From positions 1 to 31,350 of the forward strand of contig DATEMK010000139.1 in the NCBI GenBank assembly GCA_035275625.1: a stretch of 31,350 nucleotides of DNA, written 5' to 3'. Made by a program: the position numbers and the translations under genes. Shown one piece after another: positions 24,815 to 31,350 of the stretch. Numbering within the stretch: the first letter of the stretch is position 1; every line of letters starts with the position of its first letter. Under the pieces are notes generated by a model. The model saw only the letters and a list, made by a program, of their open reading frames with translations, did not search any database and was not told the DNA's origin. This DNA is from DATEMK01 sp035275625. GTDB lineage: Bacteria > Bacteroidota > Bacteroidia > AKYH767-A > OLB10.

Positions 24815-25786
24815 CAAAAACTTTTTCCTGTAAATATTTTTGCCCTGCCTGTCCGGCAGGCAGGCGTCATTGATCTCAACAAAATAAATTCCTGATTGGA
24901 AGTTGGATGTTGAAATTTGCATTTTGGAATTTGAAAATGGTTTTCTCAATATTTCTTTTCCTAAAATGTCTCTGATTATTATTTCTGCTTTTTCTTTCCC
25001 TGTTAACTTATAACTTATGCTTAATGACTCTTTCACCGGGTTGGGATAAATTTTTATTGCATTGTTTTGGTTTTGTTCTTCGATGCCGGTGCAGGGCGAG
25101 AGGGAGACATCGTCAATGTAAAAATAGGCGTTGAGATCAGTTCCCAAAAAATTGAAATTATTGAAAGTTGTGTTGACGCTGTCTTTAAAGTTGCCAATTA
25201 TTAAAAAAGATTCGCCTCCCTGTGCCTGGTAATTTCCCGAAATCAAAGTCCAACCTATGGTATCTGTAATAAAACCTGTGGTATTGCTAATTTGCGGTAC
25301 AAATGGTAAAGGATTCCAGTTTGCTGTTCCAATTACCTGGGTGTTAGAAAAATAAATGCCCAGGTCATCTGTCGTTACTCTGCAACGATCACCTATACTC
25401 ACATACATTTCGAAATGATAACAAGTATTTGCAGTGAGTGGTGTGGTGATGGAGGTTTCAATATACTCACGATAATTTGGATAGAGATATGAATTGCCGC
25501 AATATGCACCGGCATAGCCTGCTCCGCTATGCGCATATTGGTAACCAAAACCATTATCCGGTACTCCCACATTTTGTGAAACAGAACATGCGTTATGGTA
25601 GTCAGGTGTGCCTCCCAAACTCCACCCTACCGTTGGATTAAACCAAAACAAGGCTGAATCTATTTGGCTGTAAGCAGTCGGGCATCCGGAATACTGCTCA
25701 AAATCCCCATTGGGCACCAAATTCTGCCCTTTCGCATTAAAAATAAACAACAGAAAAAAAATAAAAAACAGTAAAGTTTTTTTCAT
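24806..25786 (-). CDS. Secreted T9SS cargo protein with carbohydrate-binding-like domain
   Basis: A 326-residue exported protein with a signal peptide (KKTLLFFIFFLLFIFNAKGQ). The mature N-terminus reads NLVPNGDFEQYSGCPTAYSQIDSALFW, a start common in Bacteroidota secreted proteins with a jelly-roll domain (YIETSITTPLTANTCYHFEMYVS ... AYFYIDDVSL), probably a carbohydrate-binding-like fold; no catalytic motif is seen. Residues about 243-326 form a type A T9SS sorting domain (IKIYPNPVKES ... SGIYFVEI). Residues 308-315 (ACLPDRQG) interrupt its last strands and are encoded by a palindrome that also occurs elsewhere. The CDF transporter gene follows on the same strand 44 bases after the stop. Confidence 0.87.
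   Translation of the reverse strand: MKKTLLFFIFFLLFIFNAKGQNLVPNGDFEQYSGCPTAYSQIDSALFWFNPTVGWSLGGTPDYHNACSVSQNVGVPDNGFGYQYAHSGAGYAGAYCGNSYLYPNYREYIETSITTPLTANTCYHFEMYVSIGDRCRVTTDDLGIYFSNTQVIGTANWNPLPFVPQISNTTGFITDTIGWTLISGNYQAQGGESFLIIGNFKDSVNTTFNNFNFLGTDLNAYFYIDDVSLSPCTGIEEQNQNNAIKIYPNPVKESLSISYKLTGKEKAEIIIRDILGKEILRKPFSNSKMQISTSNFQSGIYFVEINDACLPDRQGKNIYRKKFLKL
24844..24864. repeat. CCTGCCTG-N5-CAGGCAGG palindrome inside a coding region
   Basis: An 8 bp stem with loop TCCGG. It differs by one base from 6831-6851. Read here on the minus strand as ACLPDRQG, in a different frame from the other copy. Confidence 0.75.
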
Positions 25787-25802
25787 TTGAAATTTGTTTC
25801 AT

Positions 25803-25810
25803 CAAATGTA
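25803..25810 (-). promoter_or_regulatory. Candidate -7 box (TACATTTG) of the T9SS cargo gene
   Basis: It fits TAnnTTTG on the minus strand and ends 17 bases before the ATG at 25786. No clear -33 TTTG. Confidence 0.45.
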
Positions 25811-25924
25811 AAGAGAAATAATCTTATGATAAAAGATTTTCAGATATTTGATGCGGATGGAGATTAGTTCATCCTGTTACCCACAGACAAAAAACGGGAT
25901 TCCTAAACCCGTACCTTATTCAAA

Positions 25925-26524
25925 ATGAAACAAACACTATTATTTCTTGCTTTTTGTCTTACATCATTAACTTATTTTGCAAATGCGCAGGAATATGCCG
26001 TGGATAAAAGCGCCACATGGCTTTCACTGTCAGCAGGCTTCAGCAGCCAGGGAGGTAACTTGTATGGCAAGCGTCAAAACACATTTGTTTTAGCGCCTTC
26101 CTTTAGCCATTTTGTGGTAAGCAATTTTTTTATCGGGGCTGCTGCCGAATTAGGATACCAGTCGCAGGGTAGGTTTAACTCTACTATTCTTGGCATTGGT
26201 CCGCACCTGGGATTTGCCGGAGGCAACCTTAACAGCACCGTTTTCCCTTATTTTGGAGTAGGAGTTCAATTTCATTATGAAACGGATAATGGTTATAGTT
26301 TTTCCGGATCGAACGATTTTTATGGAACCGACCTGGGATTTGGAGCAGGAGTGGTGGCAGCATTAAAGGCTCATCTCGGGCTTACTGTTGAAGCATCTTT
26401 TCATTTGATGAATTTGAAAAACGGAGCTGAGTCCGAATCCGGAAACATTACTTCAATAGGACTTGGGCTAACCGGTTTATTTTTTAAAGGAACATCCGCC
26501 AAACCGGCTCCGGAAAAAAAATAA
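25925..26524 (+). CDS. Outer-membrane beta-barrel protein
   Basis: A 199-residue protein with a signal peptide (KQTLLFLAFCLTSLTYFANAQ). The rest alternates hydrophobic and polar residues with aromatic ends, as in small eight-strand barrels: TWLSLSAGFSSQGG, NTFVLAPSFSHFVVSNFFIGAAAELGY, ILGIGPHLGFAGG, VFPYFGVGVQFHYE, FYGTDLGFGAGVVAALKAHLGLTVEASFHLMNLK and ITSIGLGLTGLFF. It resembles the outer-membrane-protein beta-barrel family common in Bacteroidota; the role is unknown. It has no partner gene; era follows 75 bases downstream on the same strand and has its own promoter candidate. Confidence 0.8.
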   Translation: MKQTLLFLAFCLTSLTYFANAQEYAVDKSATWLSLSAGFSSQGGNLYGKRQNTFVLAPSFSHFVVSNFFIGAAAELGYQSQGRFNSTILGIGPHLGFAGGNLNSTVFPYFGVGVQFHYETDNGYSFSGSNDFYGTDLGFGAGVVAALKAHLGLTVEASFHLMNLKNGAESESGNITSIGLGLTGLFFKGTSAKPAPEKK

Positions 26525-26586
26525 AATTTATTCTTCCTGCGAAAACAATAAGTCCCCTTACAGGGAAGCGGGTGCTCACAAACACC

Positions 26587-26594
26587 TACTTTTG
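26587..26594 (+). promoter_or_regulatory. Candidate -7 box (TACTTTTG) directly before era
   Basis: It matches TAnnTTTG, and its last base lies only 5 bases before the ATG at 26600. If used, transcription would begin at or near the start codon, giving a leaderless or nearly leaderless mRNA. Confidence 0.4.
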
Positions 26595-26599
26595 CATAC

Positions 26600-27478
26600 A
26601 TGCACAAAGCAGGTTTTGTAAATATCATAGGCAAGCCAAACGTTGGAAAATCAACGTTGATGAACAAGCTCATTAAACAGGATTTGTCCATCGTAACCCA
26701 TAAAGCGCAAACCACGCGGCACCGCATCAAAGGAATCATCAGCGCTGATGATTATCAAATCGTTTTTTCTGATACGCCCGGAATTTTAAAACCGGCTTAC
26801 AAGCTTCACAATAAAATGATGGAAACCATTGACCATTCTTTTACCGATGCCGATCTTGTGATACTTGTTGTTGAAGCAGGAGAAAAAAAAGCGGATGAGG
26901 AAGTTTTGAAAAAGATTAAAAAGCTCAATGTTCCTTTATTTATTGCCATCAATAAAATTGATAAGTCCGACCATGAAAAGCTGGAAGTTGCAGCAGCCTA
27001 TTGGAAAGAACATTTTAATCCGGTTGAATTAATTCCGATTTCAGCGCTTGAAGATTTTAACCTGGATCTGTTGCTGAAAAAAATAATTCAATACCTGCCC
27101 GAAAGTCCTGCATACTTTTCAAAAGATGAATTGAGTGACAGGAATGAAAGGTTTTTTGTTACTGAAATCATCAGAGAAAAAATTTTACTGAATTACAAAA
27201 AAGAAATTCCATACAGCACCGAAGTCATCATCAATGAATTTAAAGACAGTAAGAACATTGCGCGCATCTATGCCATCATCTACGTAATGCGCGAATCGCA
27301 GAAAGCAATCATCTTAGGACATAAAGGTGAAGCCATCAAAAGAATCGGGATACAATCGCGAAAAAAAATAGAAGAGATGCTCGGCAAGCAAGTGCATCTT
27401 GAATTAACAGTTAAAATAAGTGATGATTGGAGAAATAATGAAAGTCAGTTAAAAAGATTTGGGTATGAAGGAAATTAG
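26600..27478 (+). CDS. era: GTPase Era
   Basis: A 292-residue GTPase that binds 16S rRNA near its 3' end and helps mature the small ribosomal subunit. The G domain shows GKPNVGKS (11-18), the switch Thr in KAQTTRHRIKG, DTPG (58-61) and NKID (118-121). Residues about 205-285 are the type II KH domain, with YVMRESQKAIILGHKGEAI and IGIQSRKKIEEMLGKQVHLEL. The length is that of typical Era. The der gene follows 50 bases downstream on the same strand, a common pairing in Bacteroidota; the two are probably cotranscribed. Confidence 0.97.
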   Translation: MHKAGFVNIIGKPNVGKSTLMNKLIKQDLSIVTHKAQTTRHRIKGIISADDYQIVFSDTPGILKPAYKLHNKMMETIDHSFTDADLVILVVEAGEKKADEEVLKKIKKLNVPLFIAINKIDKSDHEKLEVAAAYWKEHFNPVELIPISALEDFNLDLLLKKIIQYLPESPAYFSKDELSDRNERFFVTEIIREKILLNYKKEIPYSTEVIINEFKDSKNIARIYAIIYVMRESQKAIILGHKGEAIKRIGIQSRKKIEEMLGKQVHLELTVKISDDWRNNESQLKRFGYEGN

Positions 27479-27483
27479 AAATT

Positions 27484-27522
27484 ATTAGTAATTCGTAAAT
27501 TCGTACAGATTCGTAATTCGTT
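27484..27522. repeat. ATTCGTA short repeats between era and der
   Basis: AATTCGT or ATTCGTA occurs four times in the 50-base gap. Fifteen bases (27491-27505) are the exact reverse complement of 21811-21825. Confidence 0.65.
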
Positions 27523-27527
27523 GATGA

Positions 27528-28838
27528 ATGAGTAATATAGTAGCAATAGTAGGACGTCCAAACGTGGGCAAATCAACACTGTTTAACCGTTTAACAGAAT
27601 CGCGCGCAGCCATTGTTGACGAAGTCAGCGGAGTAACCCGCGACCGTCATTACGGAAAAGCCGAATGGACAGGAAGAACTTTTTCAGTCATTGATACCGG
27701 TGGATATGTATCAGGATCAGATGATATTTTCGAAGAAGAAATCCGCAAGCAGGTAAAACTCGCGATTGATGAAGCTGACTTAATTCTTTTTCTTACCGAT
27801 GTCAGCACCGGGTTAACTGACCTTGATACAGAAGTTGCAAAGCTGCTGAGAAAATCAAAAAAGAAAATTTTTCTTGTCGTCAATAAAGTGGACAATCCCG
27901 AACGTGCGCAGGATGTGGCAGAATTTTATAAGCTCGGATTAGGAGATATTTATGAACTGTCATCAGCCAGCGGAGCCGGCACAGGTGAATTGCTGGATGA
28001 TGTGGTAAAAAATCTGAAAAAAGAAAATGAAGTGGAGGATGACATTCCAAAAATCGCCATCATCGGTCAGCCGAATGTCGGAAAATCATCTCTGTTGAAT
28101 GAAATGATTGGCGACAAGCGCACTATTGTCACACCTATTGCAGGCACTACGCGCGATTCCATTTATGTGCGCTACCAATCTTTCGGTTTTGATTTTTATC
28201 TCGTGGACACAGCCGGTTTAAGAAAAAAAACAAAAGTGCATGAAGACCTTGAATTTTATTCCGTCATGCGCGCCATCCGCAGCATTGAAGAAGCGGATGT
28301 TTGTTTATTGATGATTGATGCCACCATGGGGTTAAACTCACAGGACATAAACATCTTTCATCTTGCTGAAAAAAATAAAAAGGGCGTTCTCATTCTTGTG
28401 AACAAATGGGATTTGATTCCTGAAAAAGAAAAAAACACGAAGAAATATGAGGAAGAGCTGGTTGCGCGCCTTGCGCCATTTAAAGATGTTCCGGTTGTAT
28501 TCACCTCTGTAATTCATAAACAAAGAATTCACAAGGCATTGGAAGTGGCATTGGAAGTGTACAAAAAAAGGAGGCAAAGAATCCCCACATCAAAGCTGAA
28601 CAAAATTATTCTGCCTTTTATTGAAAGCTACCCGCCTCCCGTCATCAAAGGAAAAAGCATCACCATAAAATACATTACACAGCTTCAGAACAGCACTCCT
28701 CATTTTGCATTTTTTGCAAACCTTCCTCAATACATTAAGGAGCCTTACAGAAGGTTCATTGAAAATAAAATGCGTGAAAATTTTGATTTTAAGGGAGTGC
28801 CAATTTCTATTCACTTCCGCCCAAAAGCAGGCAGTTAG
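27528..28838 (+). CDS. der: Ribosome biogenesis GTPase Der (EngA)
   Basis: A 436-residue protein with two G domains in tandem and a C-terminal KH-like domain, acting in 50S subunit assembly. First G domain: GRPNVGKS (9-16), DTGG (56-59), NKVD (119-122). Second: GQPNVGKS (180-187), DTAG (227-230), NKWD (292-295). The C-terminal domain (residues about 350-436) includes ITIKYITQLQNSTPHFAFFAN and ends FKGVPISIHFRPK, both typical of Der. Full length and intact. Placed directly after era. Confidence 0.97.
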   Translation: MSNIVAIVGRPNVGKSTLFNRLTESRAAIVDEVSGVTRDRHYGKAEWTGRTFSVIDTGGYVSGSDDIFEEEIRKQVKLAIDEADLILFLTDVSTGLTDLDTEVAKLLRKSKKKIFLVVNKVDNPERAQDVAEFYKLGLGDIYELSSASGAGTGELLDDVVKNLKKENEVEDDIPKIAIIGQPNVGKSSLLNEMIGDKRTIVTPIAGTTRDSIYVRYQSFGFDFYLVDTAGLRKKTKVHEDLEFYSVMRAIRSIEEADVCLLMIDATMGLNSQDINIFHLAEKNKKGVLILVNKWDLIPEKEKNTKKYEEELVARLAPFKDVPVVFTSVIHKQRIHKALEVALEVYKKRRQRIPTSKLNKIILPFIESYPPPVIKGKSITIKYITQLQNSTPHFAFFANLPQYIKEPYRRFIENKMRENFDFKGVPISIHFRPKAGS

Positions 28839-29175
28839 TGGTTTTCGTTTATCGCCACATTAAGATGTAGCCGCAGCAGAAAAATTTCTTATTATAAATG
28901 TAAAACGGCCGCTTTTTCTCCGTAACTTTGTGCAAATTAATAAATCACAATCAGGGGTAAATTGTTGAATGTTAATTTAATCATTTGTTCATCATTATTT
29001 TTCTCATCAGTAAAATAAACTTTCTAAATCAGGCGTTTGTTTATTCTTTTAAACCAGGAAACAGGAACTTATGTCAGGTATTTGTCAGATTAAATCCGTT
29101 AAAATCAGGTGGTATTGATTTTGACACTATAATATTGAGATATTGATCATAAACCGATAACAATAAATATAAATC
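28839..29175. other. Spacer of 337 bases before rpoD
   Basis: No gene is seen. It holds one promoter candidate (TAACTTTG at 28923-28930); if that is the rpoD promoter the leader would be about 245 bases, long enough for regulation. I see no clear terminator after der and no riboswitch pattern I can name. Confidence 0.5.
28923..28930 (+). promoter_or_regulatory. Candidate -7 box (TAACTTTG) upstream of rpoD
   Basis: It fits TAnnTTTG exactly and equals the box before the tRNA gene. No TTTG is found at -33. Confidence 0.4.
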
Positions 29176-30048
29176 ATGAGACAACTAAAAATTACACAAT
29201 CTATCACCAACCGTGACAGTGCTTCTTTGGAAAAATATCTCCAGGATATTGCCAAAGAATCCATGATCACACCGGATGAAGAGCCAAGACTTGCCCGCAG
29301 AATCCGTGACGGGGACCAGGCAGCATTGGACAAATTAGTAAGAGCGAATCTTCGTTTCGTAGTTTCCGTAGCAAAACAATATCAGAACCAGGGTTTAAGC
29401 TTGTTGGATTTAATAAATGAAGGAAATCTTGGCTTAATAAAAGCCGCAAAGAAGTTTGATGAAACAAAAGGCTTTAAATTTATTTCCTACGCAGTATGGT
29501 GGATTCGCCAGTCTATTTTACAGGCTTTGGCTGAACAGGCAAGAATTGTGAGGTTGCCCCTGAACAAGCTGGGCGCTTTGAATAAGATCAGGAAAGCATT
29601 TATCCAGTTAGAGCAGAAATACGAAAGGGAACCAAGCGCTGAAGAATTGTCACATATTCTTGAAATGACCAAGGAACAAATTTCAGAAGTTATGGGTTCT
29701 TCAGGTAAAGCCGTTTCTATGGACGCTCCTCTTGATTCAAAGGAAGATTCAGGAAGCCTGCTGGATGTTATGGCAAATTCTACCATTCCGAACACCGATG
29801 ATGGACTGATGGCAGAATCATTACAACGAGATGTGCTTCGTTCGCTGAACACGCTTCCAACAAAAGAAAGTGATGTTTTAAAACTCTTTTACGGAATTGG
29901 AGAACCCCGTTCATTCACTTTGGAAGAAATCAGCACCAAGCTGAATATGACCCGCGAAAGAGTGCGCCAGATTAAGGACAGCGCTATCAAAAGACTGAGG
30001 CATAATGCAGCCAAAGGAAATTTATTGAGATCGTATATTGCTCAGTAA
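29176..30048 (+). CDS. rpoD: Primary RNA polymerase sigma factor (RpoD/SigA type)
   Basis: A 290-residue housekeeping sigma factor. It starts MRQLKITQSITNRDSASLEKYL, the hallmark N-terminus of Bacteroidota RpoD, and lacks the long region 1.1 of E. coli sigma70, as usual in this phylum. Region 1.2 covers about 15-50; region 2 about 50-120 with LRFVVSVAKQYQNQGLSLLDL and the -10-reading helix FISYAVWWIRQSILQALAEQ; region 3 about 125-205; region 4 about 220-285 with FTLEEISTKLNMTRERVRQIKDSAIKRLR, the -35-reading helix-turn-helix. This factor reads the TTTG/TAnnTTTG promoters noted in this window. A strong terminator follows. Confidence 0.97.
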   Translation: MRQLKITQSITNRDSASLEKYLQDIAKESMITPDEEPRLARRIRDGDQAALDKLVRANLRFVVSVAKQYQNQGLSLLDLINEGNLGLIKAAKKFDETKGFKFISYAVWWIRQSILQALAEQARIVRLPLNKLGALNKIRKAFIQLEQKYEREPSAEELSHILEMTKEQISEVMGSSGKAVSMDAPLDSKEDSGSLLDVMANSTIPNTDDGLMAESLQRDVLRSLNTLPTKESDVLKLFYGIGEPRSFTLEEISTKLNMTRERVRQIKDSAIKRLRHNAAKGNLLRSYIAQ

Positions 30049-30062
30049 AATAAAATCCAAAT

Positions 30063-30101
30063 AAAAATCGGGATTACTCAAAAGGTGATCCCGATTTTTT
30101 T
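30063..30101. terminator. Bidirectional rho-independent terminator after rpoD
   Basis: AAAAATCGGGAT (30063-30074) pairs with ATCCCGATTTTT (30088-30099), 12 bp, and a run of T follows. The A run before the stem makes it work also for the convergent gene ending at 30116. Confidence 0.9.
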
Positions 30102-30115
30102 TTATTCGTACTCTT

Positions 30116-30457
30116 TCAGGCTTTTTTGATTTTTTGTGAAATAAAAAAATTTATCAGTGTTACCACTGCACAGATAATAAGTCCGAGAGATTCACGGCCT
30201 AATTCAATATTCGGATCGGCATCCATGTTGCCTGTAAGACCGTCATATTGAGGAGGCCATTGATAAAATGCGGCAACTAAGTAGATACCCGCAGCAATAA
30301 ATGCAATATAATTTACCAACTTTCCTTTAAAGGCGAGGAAACTTAGAAAAGCAGCTGATAAATAAGCGAACATCCATTGAACAGGGTCGGGATCATTGTA
30401 TTGCAGCAGAGCGAAAACAACAAACATTATTAAAAAGAACATGGGAATAAATTTCAT
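30116..30457 (-). CDS. TMEM220-like small membrane protein
   Basis: A 113-residue integral membrane protein with four hydrophobic segments. It shows the family pattern FALLQYNDPDPVQWMFAY after the first helix, then FLAFKGK, a second pair of helices with YLVAAFYQWPPQYDG, and GRESLGLIICAVVTLINFF at the end. This matches the transmembrane family 220, present in bacteria and animals and of unknown function. It lies in the inner membrane. Converges with rpoD across the shared terminator; the next gene upstream on the same strand ends 42 bases before it. Confidence 0.85.
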   Translation of the reverse strand: MKFIPMFFLIMFVVFALLQYNDPDPVQWMFAYLSAAFLSFLAFKGKLVNYIAFIAAGIYLVAAFYQWPPQYDGLTGNMDADPNIELGRESLGLIICAVVTLINFFISQKIKKA

Positions 30458-30476
30458 GGCTTTGAATTTTATTCCT

Positions 30477-30484
30477 CAAACCTA
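30477..30484 (-). promoter_or_regulatory. Candidate -7 box (TAGGTTTG) of the TMEM220-like gene
   Basis: It fits TAnnTTTG on the minus strand, 20 bases before the ATG at 30457. No -33 TTTG seen. Confidence 0.45.
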
Positions 30485-30499
30485 CAAATAAAAAATTAT

Positions 30500-31350
30500 T
30501 TACCGCTTTATGTGGAGATTGTATTTTGCCGGTAATTTTTCCCCCGTAAGTTTTTCATAAACTTCTTTGTATTTTTCAAAAGTTTCCGCAGTCTGTTTTT
30601 CATTATTCAAAAATATTTCCTGGCCGGTAAGAGTAAAATCGAAAGGCTTGTCAGATGAAATCAATCCATCTGCAGTTAATTCCTTCATCATTGCATTCAT
30701 TACATTTCGTTTTGCAGCGCTGAGTGATTTAACTTCCGAATTGCCCCCCTCGCCTGTTATTTTCTCATTCTTCAATTTTAAGCCCTCATCTATAATATTC
30801 TTATATTCAGTATAGCTTTGGGCAGAAATCAACTCATCATTTATTTTCAGCTCAGCAATTTCATTTGAAGGGGAAATTATCATTTTTATTTTTTTATTAT
30901 CGCTTGAAAAATTAATATTAACATCTCCTGCATAATGCTTAGTCATTGCTGCGGGTTTTGATCCTGGTTTTTCAGGAGCCATAGCAGGTTTGGAAACAGC
31001 TGTATTTTTATCCTCCTTGTTATTCGCTGCCAAAGAATTTTCAGATGAAGAAGTATTAATATCATTTTTCTCAGGAGCGGCTGATGCTTCATTTTTATTT
31101 TCAGATGATGAAGCATTAGCCTGGACTGCATTATTGTCAGATGGTATATTATTGGTTATGGCAACAGAATTCCCGGTTTTATCTTCTATGGATGAATTAT
31201 TATTGAACAGGTACAAAATTCCAAAGGCTGCCAATCCCACTAAAAGAATGGATCCAAACCAGCGCCAGGCATTTTTTTCTTTCTTGCCTTGATAGGAAGA
31301 CGGATTTTTAAGGAGGCCGTTCACCTCATTCAGATTCATCACAGGCTGCT
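30500..31350 (-). CDS. Single-pass membrane protein with Ser/Asn-rich linker, 5' end cut by window
   Basis: About 280 residues are visible. An ATG at 31339 (preceded by GTG at 31342) could be the start, but the frame stays open to the window edge and the text before it (QPV-MNLNEVNGLLK) reads like the inside of a protein, so the true start may lie outside. A short cytoplasmic part is followed by a membrane segment (WRWFGSILLVGLAAFGILYLF), a long low-complexity linker rich in Ser, Asn, Ala, Glu and Lys, and a C-terminal domain that includes AAKRNVMNAMMKELTADGLISS, a turn FTLTGQEIFLNNEKQ, and YEKLTGEKLPAKYNLHIK. The last part resembles the C-terminal domain of BlaR1/M56-like or anti-sigma-like membrane proteins of Bacteroidota; this is an inference from style, not a family call. 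Confidence 0.7.
   Translation of the reverse strand, partial: QPVMNLNEVNGLLKNPSSYQGKKEKNAWRWFGSILLVGLAAFGILYLFNNNSSIEDKTGNSVAITNNIPSDNNAVQANASSSENKNEASAAPEKNDINTSSSENSLAANNKEDKNTAVSKPAMAPEKPGSKPAAMTKHYAGDVNINFSSDNKKIKMIISPSNEIAELKINDELISAQSYTEYKNIIDEGLKLKNEKITGEGGNSEVKSLSAAKRNVMNAMMKELTADGLISSDKPFDFTLTGQEIFLNNEKQTAETFEKYKEVYEKLTGEKLPAKYNLHIKR

Noticed and set aside
29115..29135. TTGACA and TATAAT-like text before rpoD
   Set aside because: The two motifs nearly touch instead of being about 17 bases apart, and this phylum uses other promoter elements.

Overview
The window looks like a chromosomal segment of a Bacteroidota (Bacteroidetes) bacterium, probably a gliding or environmental lineage near Chitinophagales, Sphingobacteriales or Cytophagales. 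The evidence is four secreted proteins ending in type A type IX secretion (T9SS) sorting domains (YPNP...GIY), one giant protein ending in a type B CHU_C domain, a short primary sigma factor without region 1.1, promoter boxes of the TAnnTTTG kind, and lack of clear Shine-Dalgarno sites. No species can be named from the sequence alone.

Layout. 1-2940: a TldD/TldE-like metallopeptidase pair, the first cut by the window edge. 3128-8528: three T9SS-related genes (an odd Cys-domain/TM/sorting-domain protein and two convergent secreted beta-propeller-like proteins), separated by spacers full of palindromes. 8529-10686: a gene-poor stretch with one small membrane protein, a 243 bp unit bounded by 21 bp inverted repeats, a long hairpin, and an unusual array of about twenty 21 bp units. 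10687-14547: a PD40/amidohydrolase fusion and a DUF2147 protein. 14601-19620: a giant Ig-like/PKD adhesin whose C-terminal domains are in a shifted frame. 19787-19860: tRNA-Arg(CCG). 19976-25786: a TauE/SafE permease, a CbpA-like J protein, an HD-domain protein next to a ParE-type toxin with a 56-residue partner, a ferredoxin-NADP reductase-like enzyme, a CDF cation transporter and another T9SS cargo. 25925-30101: an outer-membrane barrel, then the housekeeping genes era, der and rpoD, with a clear bidirectional terminator. 30116-31350: a TMEM220-like protein and an anchored protein cut by the right edge.

How it fits together. Most of the window is ordinary chromosome with cell-surface cargo scattered in it; no T9SS machinery, phage or IS transposase is visible. 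The most interesting content is repeated DNA. Short GC-rich palindromes of at least two families (CCTGCCTG-N5-CAGGCAGG and TCCCGAT-N2/3-ATCGGGA) are found in spacers and also in frame inside the C-terminal sorting domains of two T9SS cargo genes. The other outstanding feature is the indel-free 21 bp array at about 9919-10330, which can be read on the minus strand as a heptapeptide repeat.
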